Positions 34,871 to 46,145 of a DNA stretch of 64,000 nt are shown here, piece after piece (positions within the stretch are counted from its first letter, which is position 1; the number at the start of each line of letters is the position of its first letter). The notes beneath the pieces were generated by a model. The model was given only the letters and a program-made list of their open reading frames with translations, was not told the origin of the DNA and did not search any database. This DNA is from Siphonodentalium dalli. Lineage: Eukaryota > Mollusca > Scaphopoda > Gadilida > Siphonodentaliidae. Both the position numbers and the translations under genes were made by a program. Where the stretch lies: the NCBI GenBank assembly GCA_032622095.1, contig CP136068.1:130395989-130459988 (forward strand). Direction: 5' to 3'.

Positions 34871-36170
34871 TGTTACCAGGCTAAGATACCATGGTATTCA
34901 TGGTCCGCGCTGGACCAAAAGTTACTTTTGCCAAATAATTTGCCAATTGAATTTTTTTTGCCAAATTTTTTTAGAATTTGCCAAATGCTATCCGGATGGT
35001 GTAAACTTCGCCAACATTGAGTCTTATTTTGTGGTTTATCATACGACGATAAACCAATTACCGAACATTAAAATTGTAGAAGGGTTGCTTCGTCACTTAG
35101 GGCACATTACAAGAGGATTAGCTATGTAAACACCACCACCACACTAAATACTAATGCTATCAGATAACTGCATCTTAATAAAGGTATTAACTTTTCCTAG
35201 ACCTTATAAAATAATATAATTATATTGTGAGAGTTTCCTGAAATGAATGGTATTGATTAACCAATATTTTTCAACTTTCTTGAGGAATTAAAAAGTGACT
35301 TGCCAAAACTTTTGCCAAATGAAAATATTTTTTGCCAAATGTGAATTATTTTTGACAATGGCAAATTTGGCAAGTGGCAGCGCGAACCCTGATGGTAATG
35401 TTTACCATGGTATTTTGACCGCATGGTGAAATTTACTGTGCAACTTACCACGGTAGTTTTATCATGGTAAAATATACCATGCTTTTAGCATGGTAAAGTT
35501 AACCGTCGTATTTTGATGGTATTGTGATTATCTCAATCTTCTTGAATCAGCATACTTAGTTATTACAATATTCTTGTCCCATTCTGTTACCCATTCTGTT
35601 AATGTTTTAATATGACATCAGGTACAATTATTTTGCACTGGTTAACTAACACACTATACTCCTCAGAAAAAGAGACATGAAATTTAATGCTTACTGTGCT
35701 ATGGCGAACTACTGTTATCGCTCGTATTAGTACCATGGTAAGTAACATGGTAAAGTACCATGGTATGCATGGTGCTTTTTATATGGGTTGGTTCCATTTA
35801 GAAATGGATTTTGTGAATAACTGAGTTTTATATTCCCTGGTATTAATGATATGTGACCTCTAATAACACATCATGTGATTTTGAATGATGTGAGATAATA
35901 TCATGCTGTACCATAATAATGGTAGTACTATGGTAGTTTTTTTTATAAGGCATGTTTCAAAGTTCCTGACACAAGTTATCTGATTTTATTAGCATGTTGT
36001 TGTGTTAGCTATGCTGTACCGTAGTAATGTAATTACATATATGGTATATTAGAGACGGTTGCACACCATAGTGGTAGCACCATAGTGGTAGCACGATATA
36101 ACATGTTATTTGATAACTGTAGCATGGTATAATACAATAATACAATATACAATGCAACCATGGTGCTACT
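34871..36170. repeat. ACCATGGTA repeat island, left part
   Basis: The self-complementary words ACCATGGTA, TTTACCATGGTA and TACCATGGTAT recur at short irregular intervals. Because the unit is palindromic, no strand can be assigned. A hAT-like MITE sits inside at 34899-35391. The island resumes at 40670 after the 4-kb element. Confidence 0.8.
34899..35391. mobile_element. hAT-like MITE (493 bp)
   Basis: The left end CATGGTCCGCGCTG and the right end CAGCGCGAACCCTG form imperfect terminal inverted repeats. Read inward from the right it is CAGGGTTCGCGCTG, typical of hAT termini (CAGGG). The 8-bp flanks ATGGTATT (34891-34898) and ATGGTAAT (35392-35399) differ at one base, fitting the 8-bp hAT target duplication. 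Inside, TTTGCCAAAT words recur near both ends. There is no transposase. Confidence 0.8.
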
Positions 36171-36673
36171 GACACACGTCATTACATAATTGATATCATC
36201 AACTGCAACATAATTGTATAGTAGACCAAGTCTGCTTGGTCCACAACAGCTTGGGCTATATAGATTGAGTTGATGCTGTTTGGGACCGGTCCAATGCCGA
36301 TACTCTTAAATAACAGACTGTATGTCCATATTCGTGAGCGGGAGTTATCTTGCTTGTATGTCTTCGGATTAGGTCAAATTGGCGCTTTGCGTATATATGG
36401 ACATAAATGGCAGCCTTTCCCAGACACGACATATCACACAAGCGTATATCAGAGGTCCATTGAATGCCATAAGCAACGAAATTTATAAGTAAACAAATAA
36501 AGCCTTGATTTTCAGAGAATGTCGCTTTGTCACAAAATCAGAAAAATGTACGTAAACAATACATTAAACGATCTTATCATCAGGTTACCCTTTTCTCGGT
36601 AAATTACATATCTTGAAGACAGATTAATCGCGGAAATGACAGATGGCTAACCATAGTAGTACCACACTACCAG
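36171..36673. other. No recognisable gene
   Basis: Nothing recognised; short frames only. Confidence 0.45.
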
Positions 36674-39600
36674 TATGGTCGTGGTACGCAAAAAAAGGGG
36701 GTTGACCCAGAAGAAATTGGTAAAGAAGCGATCTTGGTGTCATTCAACGCGGGAGATTCTCTGGTACAACATATCCAAAATCCGCTAAAATCCGATTTGG
36801 GGAAAATCCAGGATCCAACATGGCGTCCAACATGGCCGCCCTTAGTCAAAAGAGACTCTGACTAAGATTAATTCGATTATAGTGAGAACAAATGTTGCCA
36901 TATGTATACAAATGTAAACATTTTTGTGAAGGTAAAGTATTATGCCACCTATCTATTGAAAAATGGAACCCCTCGCCCCAGATGGCCGCCAAAATGGCGG
37001 CCTAAACTCGAAAATCTGAAGTTTTTGCATAATATCTTAAAGATCAGTTCCTGTTGTTTAATAATGGTTCAGACTGGCGACTTTGATTAGTCTTATTCAT
37101 GTTAAGTCAGCATTGGGGCAATGAAAGATACCATAAATGGGGTGCCAAACTCATCCAGACCCTCAAAAGTTCGATTTTACAGAATGCGGTATAAAATTTC
37201 ACAAAAATCGCCATTGGGATTCCAGTCATATATAAAAAAGAAATGGACATAACTGTACAATGTAAGTTGGGCGTACCATTATCTATGAATACTCCAATTC
37301 AATGAAACCCAACTTGGCGCTTTGTCTCAAAATGGCTGACAAAATGGCGGTCAAAATATGGAAAATGACGGATATTTAGTATGGTCGTCGGAGGGTTAGA
37401 CCCAGAAGAAATTGGCAAAGAAGCGGTTTTGGTGTCATTCGACGCGGGAGAATCTCGTGTATAACATATCCAAAATCAGCTAAAATCCGCTTTAGGGGAA
37501 ATTCAGAATTCAACATGGTCGCCAATAATAATGAAAATAGTAAATAGGTAGTTATTCACGAAAACACACACGACAAAACGCCAATTCGGCACCAATATAC
37601 ACCATTGATTGAAATCAATATGTTTTTGTGGGTATGAGTAACCAATCACGATTCAATATTCTAAGATGGCTACCAAAATGGCCACCGAGAATTGTCGAAA
37701 TTTAAGTTCTGCTCAGAGAAAACTTCGGTTGTGAGCTAACGATGCCAGACTCATTAAACATGATGCCAATAATATCTACTACCACAATCATTTCAGCGCG
37801 TAATGTTCCAAAGAAGCAGTATCTACTGCAGGATCCAACACCATGTCCACTTATTACGAGGGACTATCTGGAAATTAATTAGAAAGAAATTAAATTGCGC
37901 ACGAATCTGGATTATTTGAAAACACAGTGTCAATATTTCTACTTATAATGACTATTCGGAACGTTTCCAGCAAATATATGGGCATCGGTGGTCTAGTCCG
38001 GAAGCATCAGGCTATAATCGGTCACCCATTGATGGCGAAGCTGGAAAGTGGAAAGGACAGGAAGGAAGAGCGAATAATCTGTGGTTTACTTAATGGGTGG
38101 GCAAGTTGGTTATCGGAGCTAGGTAGTTTCAAAGTAAAATTATGTACATTGTATACCCTTCACACTCCATGTGACAATTCCGTGTCATGCGACTGTGGGT
38201 ATATACATGTGGGTTTAAACATTCTAGTAAATATATAGACACACCGATATCTACTACACATTGAGGGAATTTCATCAATGATATGTAGACACAATGTGCC
38301 CCACGTCTGGATTTGACCCGTAGGCATAAACGTATCAACCATTTAGCTTGATGAACTGGTACTTCAAGGTTGTCATTGGTTAGAAATGAACATGGTGATC
38401 AACAACATGTTTGTCAAAGAAATGTGAACAATGAATATGTTCTTTTCCGGATGCTAGACAACCAAACTGCCACATAAGGCTTTCATCCATGCTGATCAGA
38501 GCACGAAATATGTGCAAATTAATGACATGAAAACTATCTCATGCAGACAACGTACACTAGACATACATCCAACGTCATTTTCTATTAACTTTTACTGTTT
38601 GTACAGACGGTTTCGAGTTTTGAAAATCACGCTTGTCCAAGAAGACCTCCAGACTTACTGGTTCGAAGGTGTAAACAATGTATGGCGATAGTTTCCTCAT
38701 ACATATATGTATTTGGCACACGTATTTTCTAGGACATAAGACATCACCATTCACCGGAGAGTTGATATCTGGGAAGAGATAAGAGTAAAACCACTTTTCG
38801 TACATGGGGAAATGGTGAATCCATGGGCTACATTTAGTTCCAGCTAGTTCCAAAAATGTGCGTTCACAATCCGTTTAGCGGAAATTTATAGTCTATATGT
38901 TTTACTTTCTATGAAAACCGTCCAACTAAAGAGTTTCTTTTTTCAGTGTATCTCAACCTAGCTATAAATCGGACACGTTCCTGTTATGGTAACCTTCTTA
39001 AGAGGTTGGAGAATATGATTTTTCATACATATTCCAGATTAAAACAACACTGTATTCAATAAGAGATATATATGCACGTAAAATCTTTTTTCGTAAAGGA
39101 ATCAAAGAGCAAATATCCTATGTATGACTTCTATTGTTGTCGGGGGGGGGGGGGGGGCATATTGGATGCCATCTCGGATCTTAAAGTTTTCCCAAAGCTC
39201 ATTTTATCAGATATCCTATAGGTATTCTAAAGTCAAAATCGCTCTATTACTTATTCTGGATCAACCTCTTTTGCGACTATCGAGACCGTGTACCGTAAGT
39301 GAAACGAAATGATGGCCGAGCCCGAATAGTTAATATTTGCCAACCCGCTGGAAGCCACAAAAAGATTGAAAATAAATAGTTTTGATGTATATAAGCCACA
39401 TAGATTAGCCAACTATCAACTGCATCCACCACTCACAACTTCCATTATATGACAAGCTGGGCAGAGTCTACCATTTTCGTTTTGGAAGCCATATTAGATA
39501 ACATTTATTGTTTCTTTTGGTCCATTTGAGATTGAATGTTCACAAATAAAAGAAACGCTCAATTATTTTGCAGACAAGATCTGCTCATCCATAAATATCC

Positions 39601-40665
39601 AATGTGACCAGAGCCCCAAAGCCGATTTTGGTTGAATTTCATACCGTATTCGTTAGAACTTATAAGTGAAGGACCGGAGTAAACTATGACCTAAACGATT
39701 ACACATGTCATTGCTGGAATGATCAGTTGACACGACCATTGAAAGAGTATACCCATTGTTCCCAGTTCAGGGAGCAATAAGTGATAAAAAGAAGTGATAG
39801 AAAATAGTATTTTTCACATCGGCTGGCCATATTGGCAGCCATTTTGGGTACTGATTTTTAAGTTTTTCCATAGAGCTAGCATAACGGCATTATAAAGACG
39901 TATACATTCGTATTTATTTAGTCAATTTTATTCATAAAATACTACTTATAATCGATTGAATGACACTGTGAGCAATATCCGCCATTTTCCATATTTTGAC
40001 CGCCATTTTGGCAGCCATTTTGAGACAAAGGCCGATTTGGGTTTCATTGAATTGGAGTATTCATAGATAATGGTATGCCCAACTTTCATTGTACAGTTCT
40101 GTCCATTTCTTGTTGATATATGACTAGAATCCCAATGGCAAATTTTATAAAATTTTATACCGCGTTCTGTAAAATCGAATGTTTGAGGGTGTGGATGAGT
40201 CTGGGACCCCATTTATGGCATCTTTCATTGCTCCAATGCTGACTTAACATGACTAAGACTAATCGAAGACGGCAGTCTGAACCATTATCAAAAAACAGGA
40301 ACTGATCTTTAATGTATTAGGCAAAAACTTCAAATTTTCGAGTTTAGGCCGCCATTGTGGCGGCCATCTGGGACGAGAGGTTCCATTTTTTGCCATAACA
40401 GGTGGCATAATCTTTTACCTTCGCAAAAATGTATACATTTGTATATATATGACAACATTTGTTCTCACTATAATCGAATTAATCTCAGTCAGAGTCTCTT
40501 TTGACTAACGGCTGCCATGCTGGACGCCATCTTGGATCCTGAATTTTCCCCAAATCGGATTTTAGCGGATTTTGGATATGTTATACACGAGATTCTCCCG
40601 CGTCGAATGACACCAAAGCCGCTTCTTTACCAATTTCTTCTGGGTCTAACTCTCCGACGACCATA
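36674..40665. mobile_element. 4-kb inverted-repeat element with TA borders
   Basis: The ends are TATGGTCGTGGTACG and CTCCGACGACCATA, so TA duplications may flank TIRs starting TGGTCGT. The arms 36674-37373 and about 39965-40665 are inverted copies of roughly 700 bp, about 90% alike. They share ACCCAGAAGAAATTGGTAAA, GACTCTGACTAAGATTAATT and CAAAATGGCGGTCAAAATAT. A second copy of the left terminus starts at 37380, which suggests nested or tandem insertion. The unique centre (about 37600-39900) has no recognisable transposase. The frame 37927-38238 has no known domain. A relative of the end forms the left flank of the 13.8-kb element. Confidence 0.8.
39142..39157. repeat. G16 run
   Basis: Sixteen consecutive G in the centre of the 4-kb inverted-repeat element. 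Confidence 0.9.
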
Positions 40666-40669
40666 ATAT

Positions 40670-41225
40670 GGTAGTTCCATGGAAGTACCATAACAGTTCC
40701 ATGGTAAATTACCCTAGTAGAGTTCCTTGGTATCATGTTAGTACCATGGTAAATATCACATTACCATTGTATTTCCATGGCAGTATCATGGTATTTTTTA
40801 TCTGGGATACCATGCTTGACCCTAATGAAAAAAACTTACACTAGTATTACCATTGTAAATTGAATTTACCATGGTAACACATGGTATGTGGAACCTTACC
40901 ATGGTAAATGCCTATTTACCATGGTATTATGATTACAATAAAATGGAATGTTATAGTTATATAAGATGAGAGCATAATAAAGTACATTGATTTACATAGT
41001 AATTTATAAATTACCGTGGTAACCAATATTTTACCATGGTATTACCATGGTAAACGATGTTCTTGCCATGGTAAGCGATACTTTGCCATGGTAAAATGGT
41101 CGTACATAGTTACATAGTAATATATAATTTACCGTGGTAACCAGCATTTTACTATGCTCTTACCATGGTAAACGGTAGTTTTCCATTGTTCTTACCATGG
41201 CAAAACCGTGGTATGTTTTATATGG
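40670..41225. repeat. ACCATGGTA repeat island, right part
   Basis: Dense TTACCATGGTAA words continue the island interrupted at 36674. Two longer similar units contain ATTTACCATGGTATTACC and CATAGTAATTTATAAATTACC (about 41000) with a diverged copy at about 41115. Confidence 0.8.
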
Positions 41226-42076
41226 GTATAGTTAATACAATTCCAGGTTCGGATGATGCTGAAATTCACGGTTTATTCTCAAGGTGACAGATGTGCCAAG
41301 ATGTAAATTATTTATACAAAGCGTATACACCATTGCTACAAGCGGTGAATGCTATTTTCATCCATTGTAATACAATCGTAACTTCTGAATCCCGAAAACT
41401 AGACTTCAAATAGCCATAAGAAACAATAAATAGTGTGGGGATTTCTCACTAAGCGATATCGAAATGGCCATGTATCGATCAGAATAACACATTGGACATT
41501 TCCAGCTCAGATCAGACTTGTTAACCGGTCCTGTGATTAGCACATAACCAAGTTTTATGTATAGGATATTTCCCGAGCTGTCGGGCATTCGGACAAATAA
41601 TACAACGAGGCGAAGCCGAAATGTTTTTTGACCGAATGCCCGACAGCCTGAGCGAGGGGAATGTCAGTCTTAATCCACAGTTATTCCAGTAATAAATCCA
41701 CATGATTTCTGGAAAAATTAAGTTTGATTATATAGTGCAGGGGAAGTAAAATATTAAGCCATAAACTGAACATCTATAACGGAAATGTGGGGACAATTTC
41801 ATCTTACAGAACTGAAAACAAAGCTGTATGTGCATGGCGAGCAAAGTCATATTTAATGCCAAATCATTTTCAACTCTCATTAATTTTGTAAAAAAAAAAA
41901 TGAATGCGTTTTTGGTACATTATGGCATTCAAAATAGCACGAACAATACATGCTAAACTAATACACAGATGTAGCGTATATATACCGAGAAAACCAAAGT
42001 CATTCAGGCAATTTCAGGGACAATGTCATTGCGGCACGGGGTGTTTGGTCTCATGCCCCCTCCCGCCCCCACCAAC
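41226..42076. other. No gene; hairpin and a dispersed repeat copy
   Basis: GCTGTCGGGCATTCGG (41577-41592) is the exact complement of 41632-41647, forming a compact hairpin. 41775-41890 (ACGGAAATGTGGGGACAATT ... CTCTCATTAATTTTGTAAA) recurs diverged on the same strand at 45020-45136. No gene is recognised. Confidence 0.65.
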
Positions 42077-42480
42077 TTTTTTTTTTACTTTAAACATATT
42101 TTATTTGTAATAATACAAAGTGGATTGGGGCACAAGTTACATAACTTAATGAGCCCCTCTCCTGTATACATTGTTACAAAATTACATAATTGACAAAGTG
42201 GCACAATAAGTAACTTATTTACAGCTGTGTGGAATGTGAGAGAATGGTGACTGGTGAAGGATGATCTTTGCGGATCGTTAGGAAAGGATGATGTAAGGTG
42301 GTGGGGGTGCCAACGTCGATTGTGTTTATTTAAAACATTGTTATGGCCGAGCCCCCCCCCCCCCCAACGATCGTCATACTTTTCAACAGTTGGAAGTCTC
42401 AGGTCTGAAGCAACATTAAATTTAATTAGATACTCCAGGCAACAAACAGGTTAATGTTGTTTGATATTTTTGCCAACAAA
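42077..42480 (-). mobile_element. 3' end of a poly(A) retrocopy
   Basis: Read on the minus strand, the sequence contains AATAAA (complement of 42100-42105), then about 13 bases, then A10 (complement of 42077-42086). This looks like the polyadenylated 3' end of a LINE or processed transcript inserted in reverse. Upstream on that strand I see no recognisable coding sequence. A C14 run (42352-42365) lies inside. Confidence 0.4.
42352..42365. repeat. C14 run
   Basis: Fourteen consecutive C. Confidence 0.9.
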
Positions 42481-42839
42481 TATCTAGTGTGTGATTAGTT
42501 GTTTTAGACAAAAAGTCTATATTTCCCCAATATTTGACAAATTTATGTTAGGACTGAAATCGCCATCAGTTGGACAAGTTATGTGATCGAATACCCAACA
42601 GAGCAAATTCAATAAATCATATAGTACAGAAAACGTGTATGTTCATTCATCCACACATAGACTCCAAATCATTAAACAACTAGATATACTTTCATGGTAT
42701 CCCATCCCATCCCACCCCATCCCATGCGAGTGTTATGCTTATATGTGTGTTCCTCTTTATGCGAATGCATATTGGTGCCTTATGATCCGATGGTGCACTT
42801 GCATTGTCATTTCTAAATTTAATATATATTTTGGGACTT
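42481..42839. other. No recognisable gene
   Basis: A short CCCAT repeat lies at 42699-42725. Nothing else is recognised. Confidence 0.45.
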
Positions 42840-43230
42840 CTGTCTGTCTGTTTGTTTGTCTGTTAGCTATGACCGGGAAAACTGCTGGACGGATTTTGAC
42901 AGAATTTGATAAATATGGATACTTTTATTCAGGGAGTGTTTTGGACGGGTCAAATCGTGACCCGACCTGACCTTTGCCTTCAAAAAGGTCAATCCAAGGT
43001 CAAATCGGGAAAAACAGACTGATTTCAACGAAATTTGATACCTAGGTAGGGATACTTTTGTCCGGGGAGTCTTTTGGATGGGTCAAATTGTTGCCCCGAC
43101 CTAACATTGACCTTCAAAATGGTCAGTTCAAGGTCAAATCGGGTAGAACGAACGGATTTTGACAAAATTTGATACCTAGGGTAACTTTTGTCCGAGGAGT
43201 GTTTTGGACAGGTCAAATCGTGACAACAGG
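42840..43230 (+). repeat. CTGTCTGT head and ~125-bp tandem repeat
   Basis: A CTGTCTGTCTGTTTGTCTG stretch (42841-42861) is followed by three units. Each unit has GATTTTGACAAAATTTGATA, TTTTGTCCGGGGAGTGTTTT, TTGGACGGGTCAAATCGTGA and an AAGGTCAA pair, with CGGATTTTGAC-type anchors at about 42890, 43018 and 43153. Non-coding and transposon-like. Confidence 0.75.
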
Positions 43231-44220
43231 TTACTTTTATAGTAGAGCGGACATACCTATATAGTATATCGGTGAGAATGTTTATGCATTTGCCTTGCTT
43301 CTTGACAAGTCCGTTTGAATTTGCGTCATGAAGAGAGGGTTTGAATTTGAATAATATATATCACCCGTTACAACGTTATAGGCTACCAGGGTTAAACCGT
43401 CCACTCTAAATCTTTAAAAAGCGTACTAATCTTGCGTTTAGATACTACTTATCACATCCACTCGTCGAAAAGTTTTTATCTCACTATCTGATTTTCGGAG
43501 TAATTTTCCCCATTTGATCTTCGGTGGAATTTGCCAAATCTGAACCCACCCGACACAAACACTCCCTTGAGCCGGTTGCGTTTATAGTAGGGCGGTCAAA
43601 TTTTGTAGGCGTACCTACAGTATACCGGCTTACATGCTCCTGCGTGAAACTCGTTCCTACATTAGCCCGTTTTGATTTTGGGCTAAAAATCGGTTAGTGA
43701 TAGACTACATAGGTATACATATTTATGATATATAGTGTTGTCACGAGTAAACCGTTCAATCTAAAAATTAAAAATCGCCCTCTAGATGCGCGTGAACACT
43801 AGCCATCAGATGTACTCATCAAACAAAATTATCTCGATGTTTGAATTCCCCCCCCCCCCCCCTTTGCAATTTTCGTGGAATTTTCCTAAAGTCTCAACCC
43901 ACCCTGACACGCATTCTCCGTTGGGTATGTTACATTTATAGTATAGCCGTCAAACTTCTTGGACGTACATAAAGTATGTCAACGTACCTGCTACGACAAA
44001 ACCTTGCTCTTTAATCACCAGGTTTGGATTTGGCGAGAAGAATAGTTGCAATATTTCCGTAACCCCGTAACGCAGAAAGTCCTGGGTAAAAACGTGTATA
44101 GGTGGTATATTCGAGTCAGGATTAATCGTCCAATTCGGAATATGTAATAAAATTTTTAGAGCTCTGTACTTATAAAAAAAAATAAAATAAACAACAAATC
44201 TCGATTTATACATTCTGGTG
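43228..44220. repeat. ~350-bp tandem repeat, nearly three units
   Basis: TTTATAGTAGAGCGGACATA at about 43236 is repeated at about 43586 (TTTATAGTAGGGCGGTCAAA) and 43936 (TTTATAGTATAGCCGTCAAA). AAACCGTCCACTCTAAATC (43393) recurs at about 43750. Two units contain a conserved AATTTTCC block with CCCACC downstream. A C15 run at 43848-43862 lies in the second unit. Units are about 65-75% alike. Confidence 0.75.
43848..43862. repeat. C15 run
   Basis: Fifteen consecutive C. Confidence 0.9.
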
Positions 44221-46145
44221 TATAGTGTGTCTCTACTTGTGGGCGGTAACTCCTCAGGGAAAGCGCGGACACAAGTTTTGATACCCGTGGGCAGTAGGGC
44301 ATATCGAGGTGTGCATTTGGTCCAATTTTCGATGCTCTGCTCCGTATAACTTCCGAGATAATAAAATGACATTTGTTCAGATAAAGGGAGAAAACTCCGC
44401 AGGGGAAACGCGGACAATATTCATTATACGACGATTAGTTATAACTCATTGACCCCAACATATGTACCAAATTTTATTTTGCTACTCCTCATACTTTCAG
44501 AGAATAAGGAGTTAAGTGTAATAATAATAACAAAAATAATCGTTTTTTTCTTTTTTCTCCGCCATTAAATGTTTTGCCGAAATCGCGATATTACCATTTT
44601 GAGTGTCCCTTAAATGCCTACATTTCCTGAAAATTTCGCGTTCCTACTGCAATTAGTTTCTGAGTATTTCCAATTAAACGGAAAACTGCCTCAATAGAAA
44701 AACAATATACTTCCTTGGTTACACCATGGAAGTATAATTAAACAAAGCTACAACTTTGCCAGGCCTGGCCCAGCCATGGCCGTATACAATCTGATACCGC
44801 CGTGAGTTGTCAAAGCCATGTATGAACGCTCACTGAGTTGTCATTAATCAGTGAGAATAAATGCCGGTCAGTTTAATTAGCTGATTGTGGAGATAACGGG
44901 ATGAGTATATGCTCTTTCGTGAATGATTGAATATCACATGGAAGGTATTTCGTCAGATCGAATTGAGAAAGCCATGTAAAACATCGATCCATAAACCGAA
45001 CATATATACAATTGGAAGATATAACGGAAATGTGGGGACAATTCCATCTTACATAACTGAGAACAAAGCTGCAGGTGCATGGTGAGCAAAATTATATTAA
45101 ATGCCAAATAATTTTCCACTCTCATTAATTTTGTAAACAAAAATAATTTAAATATACCTGTCTTGATATATATATATATATTAAGTTCCATGATAAATGA
45201 TATTCCACTTAAATGTTGCCCATAACATAGGAAATGCCATGACGACCACTGTTGTTTTAGGGGCGTGGCCACGGGATGGGTTTTTCACCGTTAATAATCT
45301 GCATGGAGACCCTAAGTATTTGCTGGGAATTTAAGTGTTCAATATTCCTCATATTTTGCAGCTGTGCAAAATTTCACTATATTTCCGACTGTTTGATGAG
45401 CCAGTAATTCCAAAACTATCTAACCTAAAATGGCGTGATGCAAATGCAATTTACCGATTTCGGATATATGTAGTTGGTTCGTGGGAGGGGCGGGGCTCAA
45501 TAAGAGATTTCTAAATCATCACTAAATATAACGTCCATTCGATTATAATAGCTTTTGGTCCAGATATTCGCATTTAAGTCCACCGTGTTGTTTCCACCTT
45601 GATATTGGATGATCCTACGGTCGCCCCAAACGATATACAATAAAGAGCGCTATCAATTATGAGCTTTTGTAGTTGTTTTCAATGTATTTCTCATGGATTA
45701 TTGAGTGGATTTGTGTGAAAAATGTACTTGTGCATAATAATAATGATATCGTAGCCAATGCGCCTGGTATACCGAATTAAATCCACTGATTGGTGTCATG
45801 TAATTCTGCTCTTCGTGCTGTATTATGCGAGCTCTTGTTTGAAGCCTGTTACTGATAGTTAGTGGATAGGCCATTCGAGAGAGATACTTTATTCCTCCAT
45901 ATCAATGGAGATTGCGTATAATACAGATATATACACCAAAATAATCTAACATAAGATTTGTTAAAGCTCAGAAGTTAGGCATGTAAACAAATGTGCTCAA
46001 TTTCAGTGCAATTATAGTGAATGGACGCATTTGGTATTCAACGCCAACATACATAATGGCTAGGATATGTTTAGCCACAATAAATCGTATCCATGGAAAT
46101 GATCGCCATTAAGAGGTGTTCATATATACGTTGTGAGTGTACCTT
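44221..46145. other. No gene; one dispersed repeat copy
   Basis: GGCGGTAACTCCTCAGGGAAA at about 44243 and AGAAAACTCCGCAGGGGAAA at about 44388 are two copies of a short unit. 45020-45136 is the second copy of the repeat at 41775-41890. A TA microsatellite lies at 45165-45180. The 155-residue minus-strand frame at 43950-44417 overlaps these repeats and has no known domain. Confidence 0.5.

Noticed and set aside
37927-38238. Possible transposase in the centre of the 4-kb inverted-repeat element
   Set aside because: The 103-codon frame shows no DDE, HTH or zinc-finger pattern I can recognise.
43950-44417. A 155-codon minus-strand frame as a gene
   Set aside because: It spans the end of the 350-bp repeat and a short duplicated unit and has no domain.
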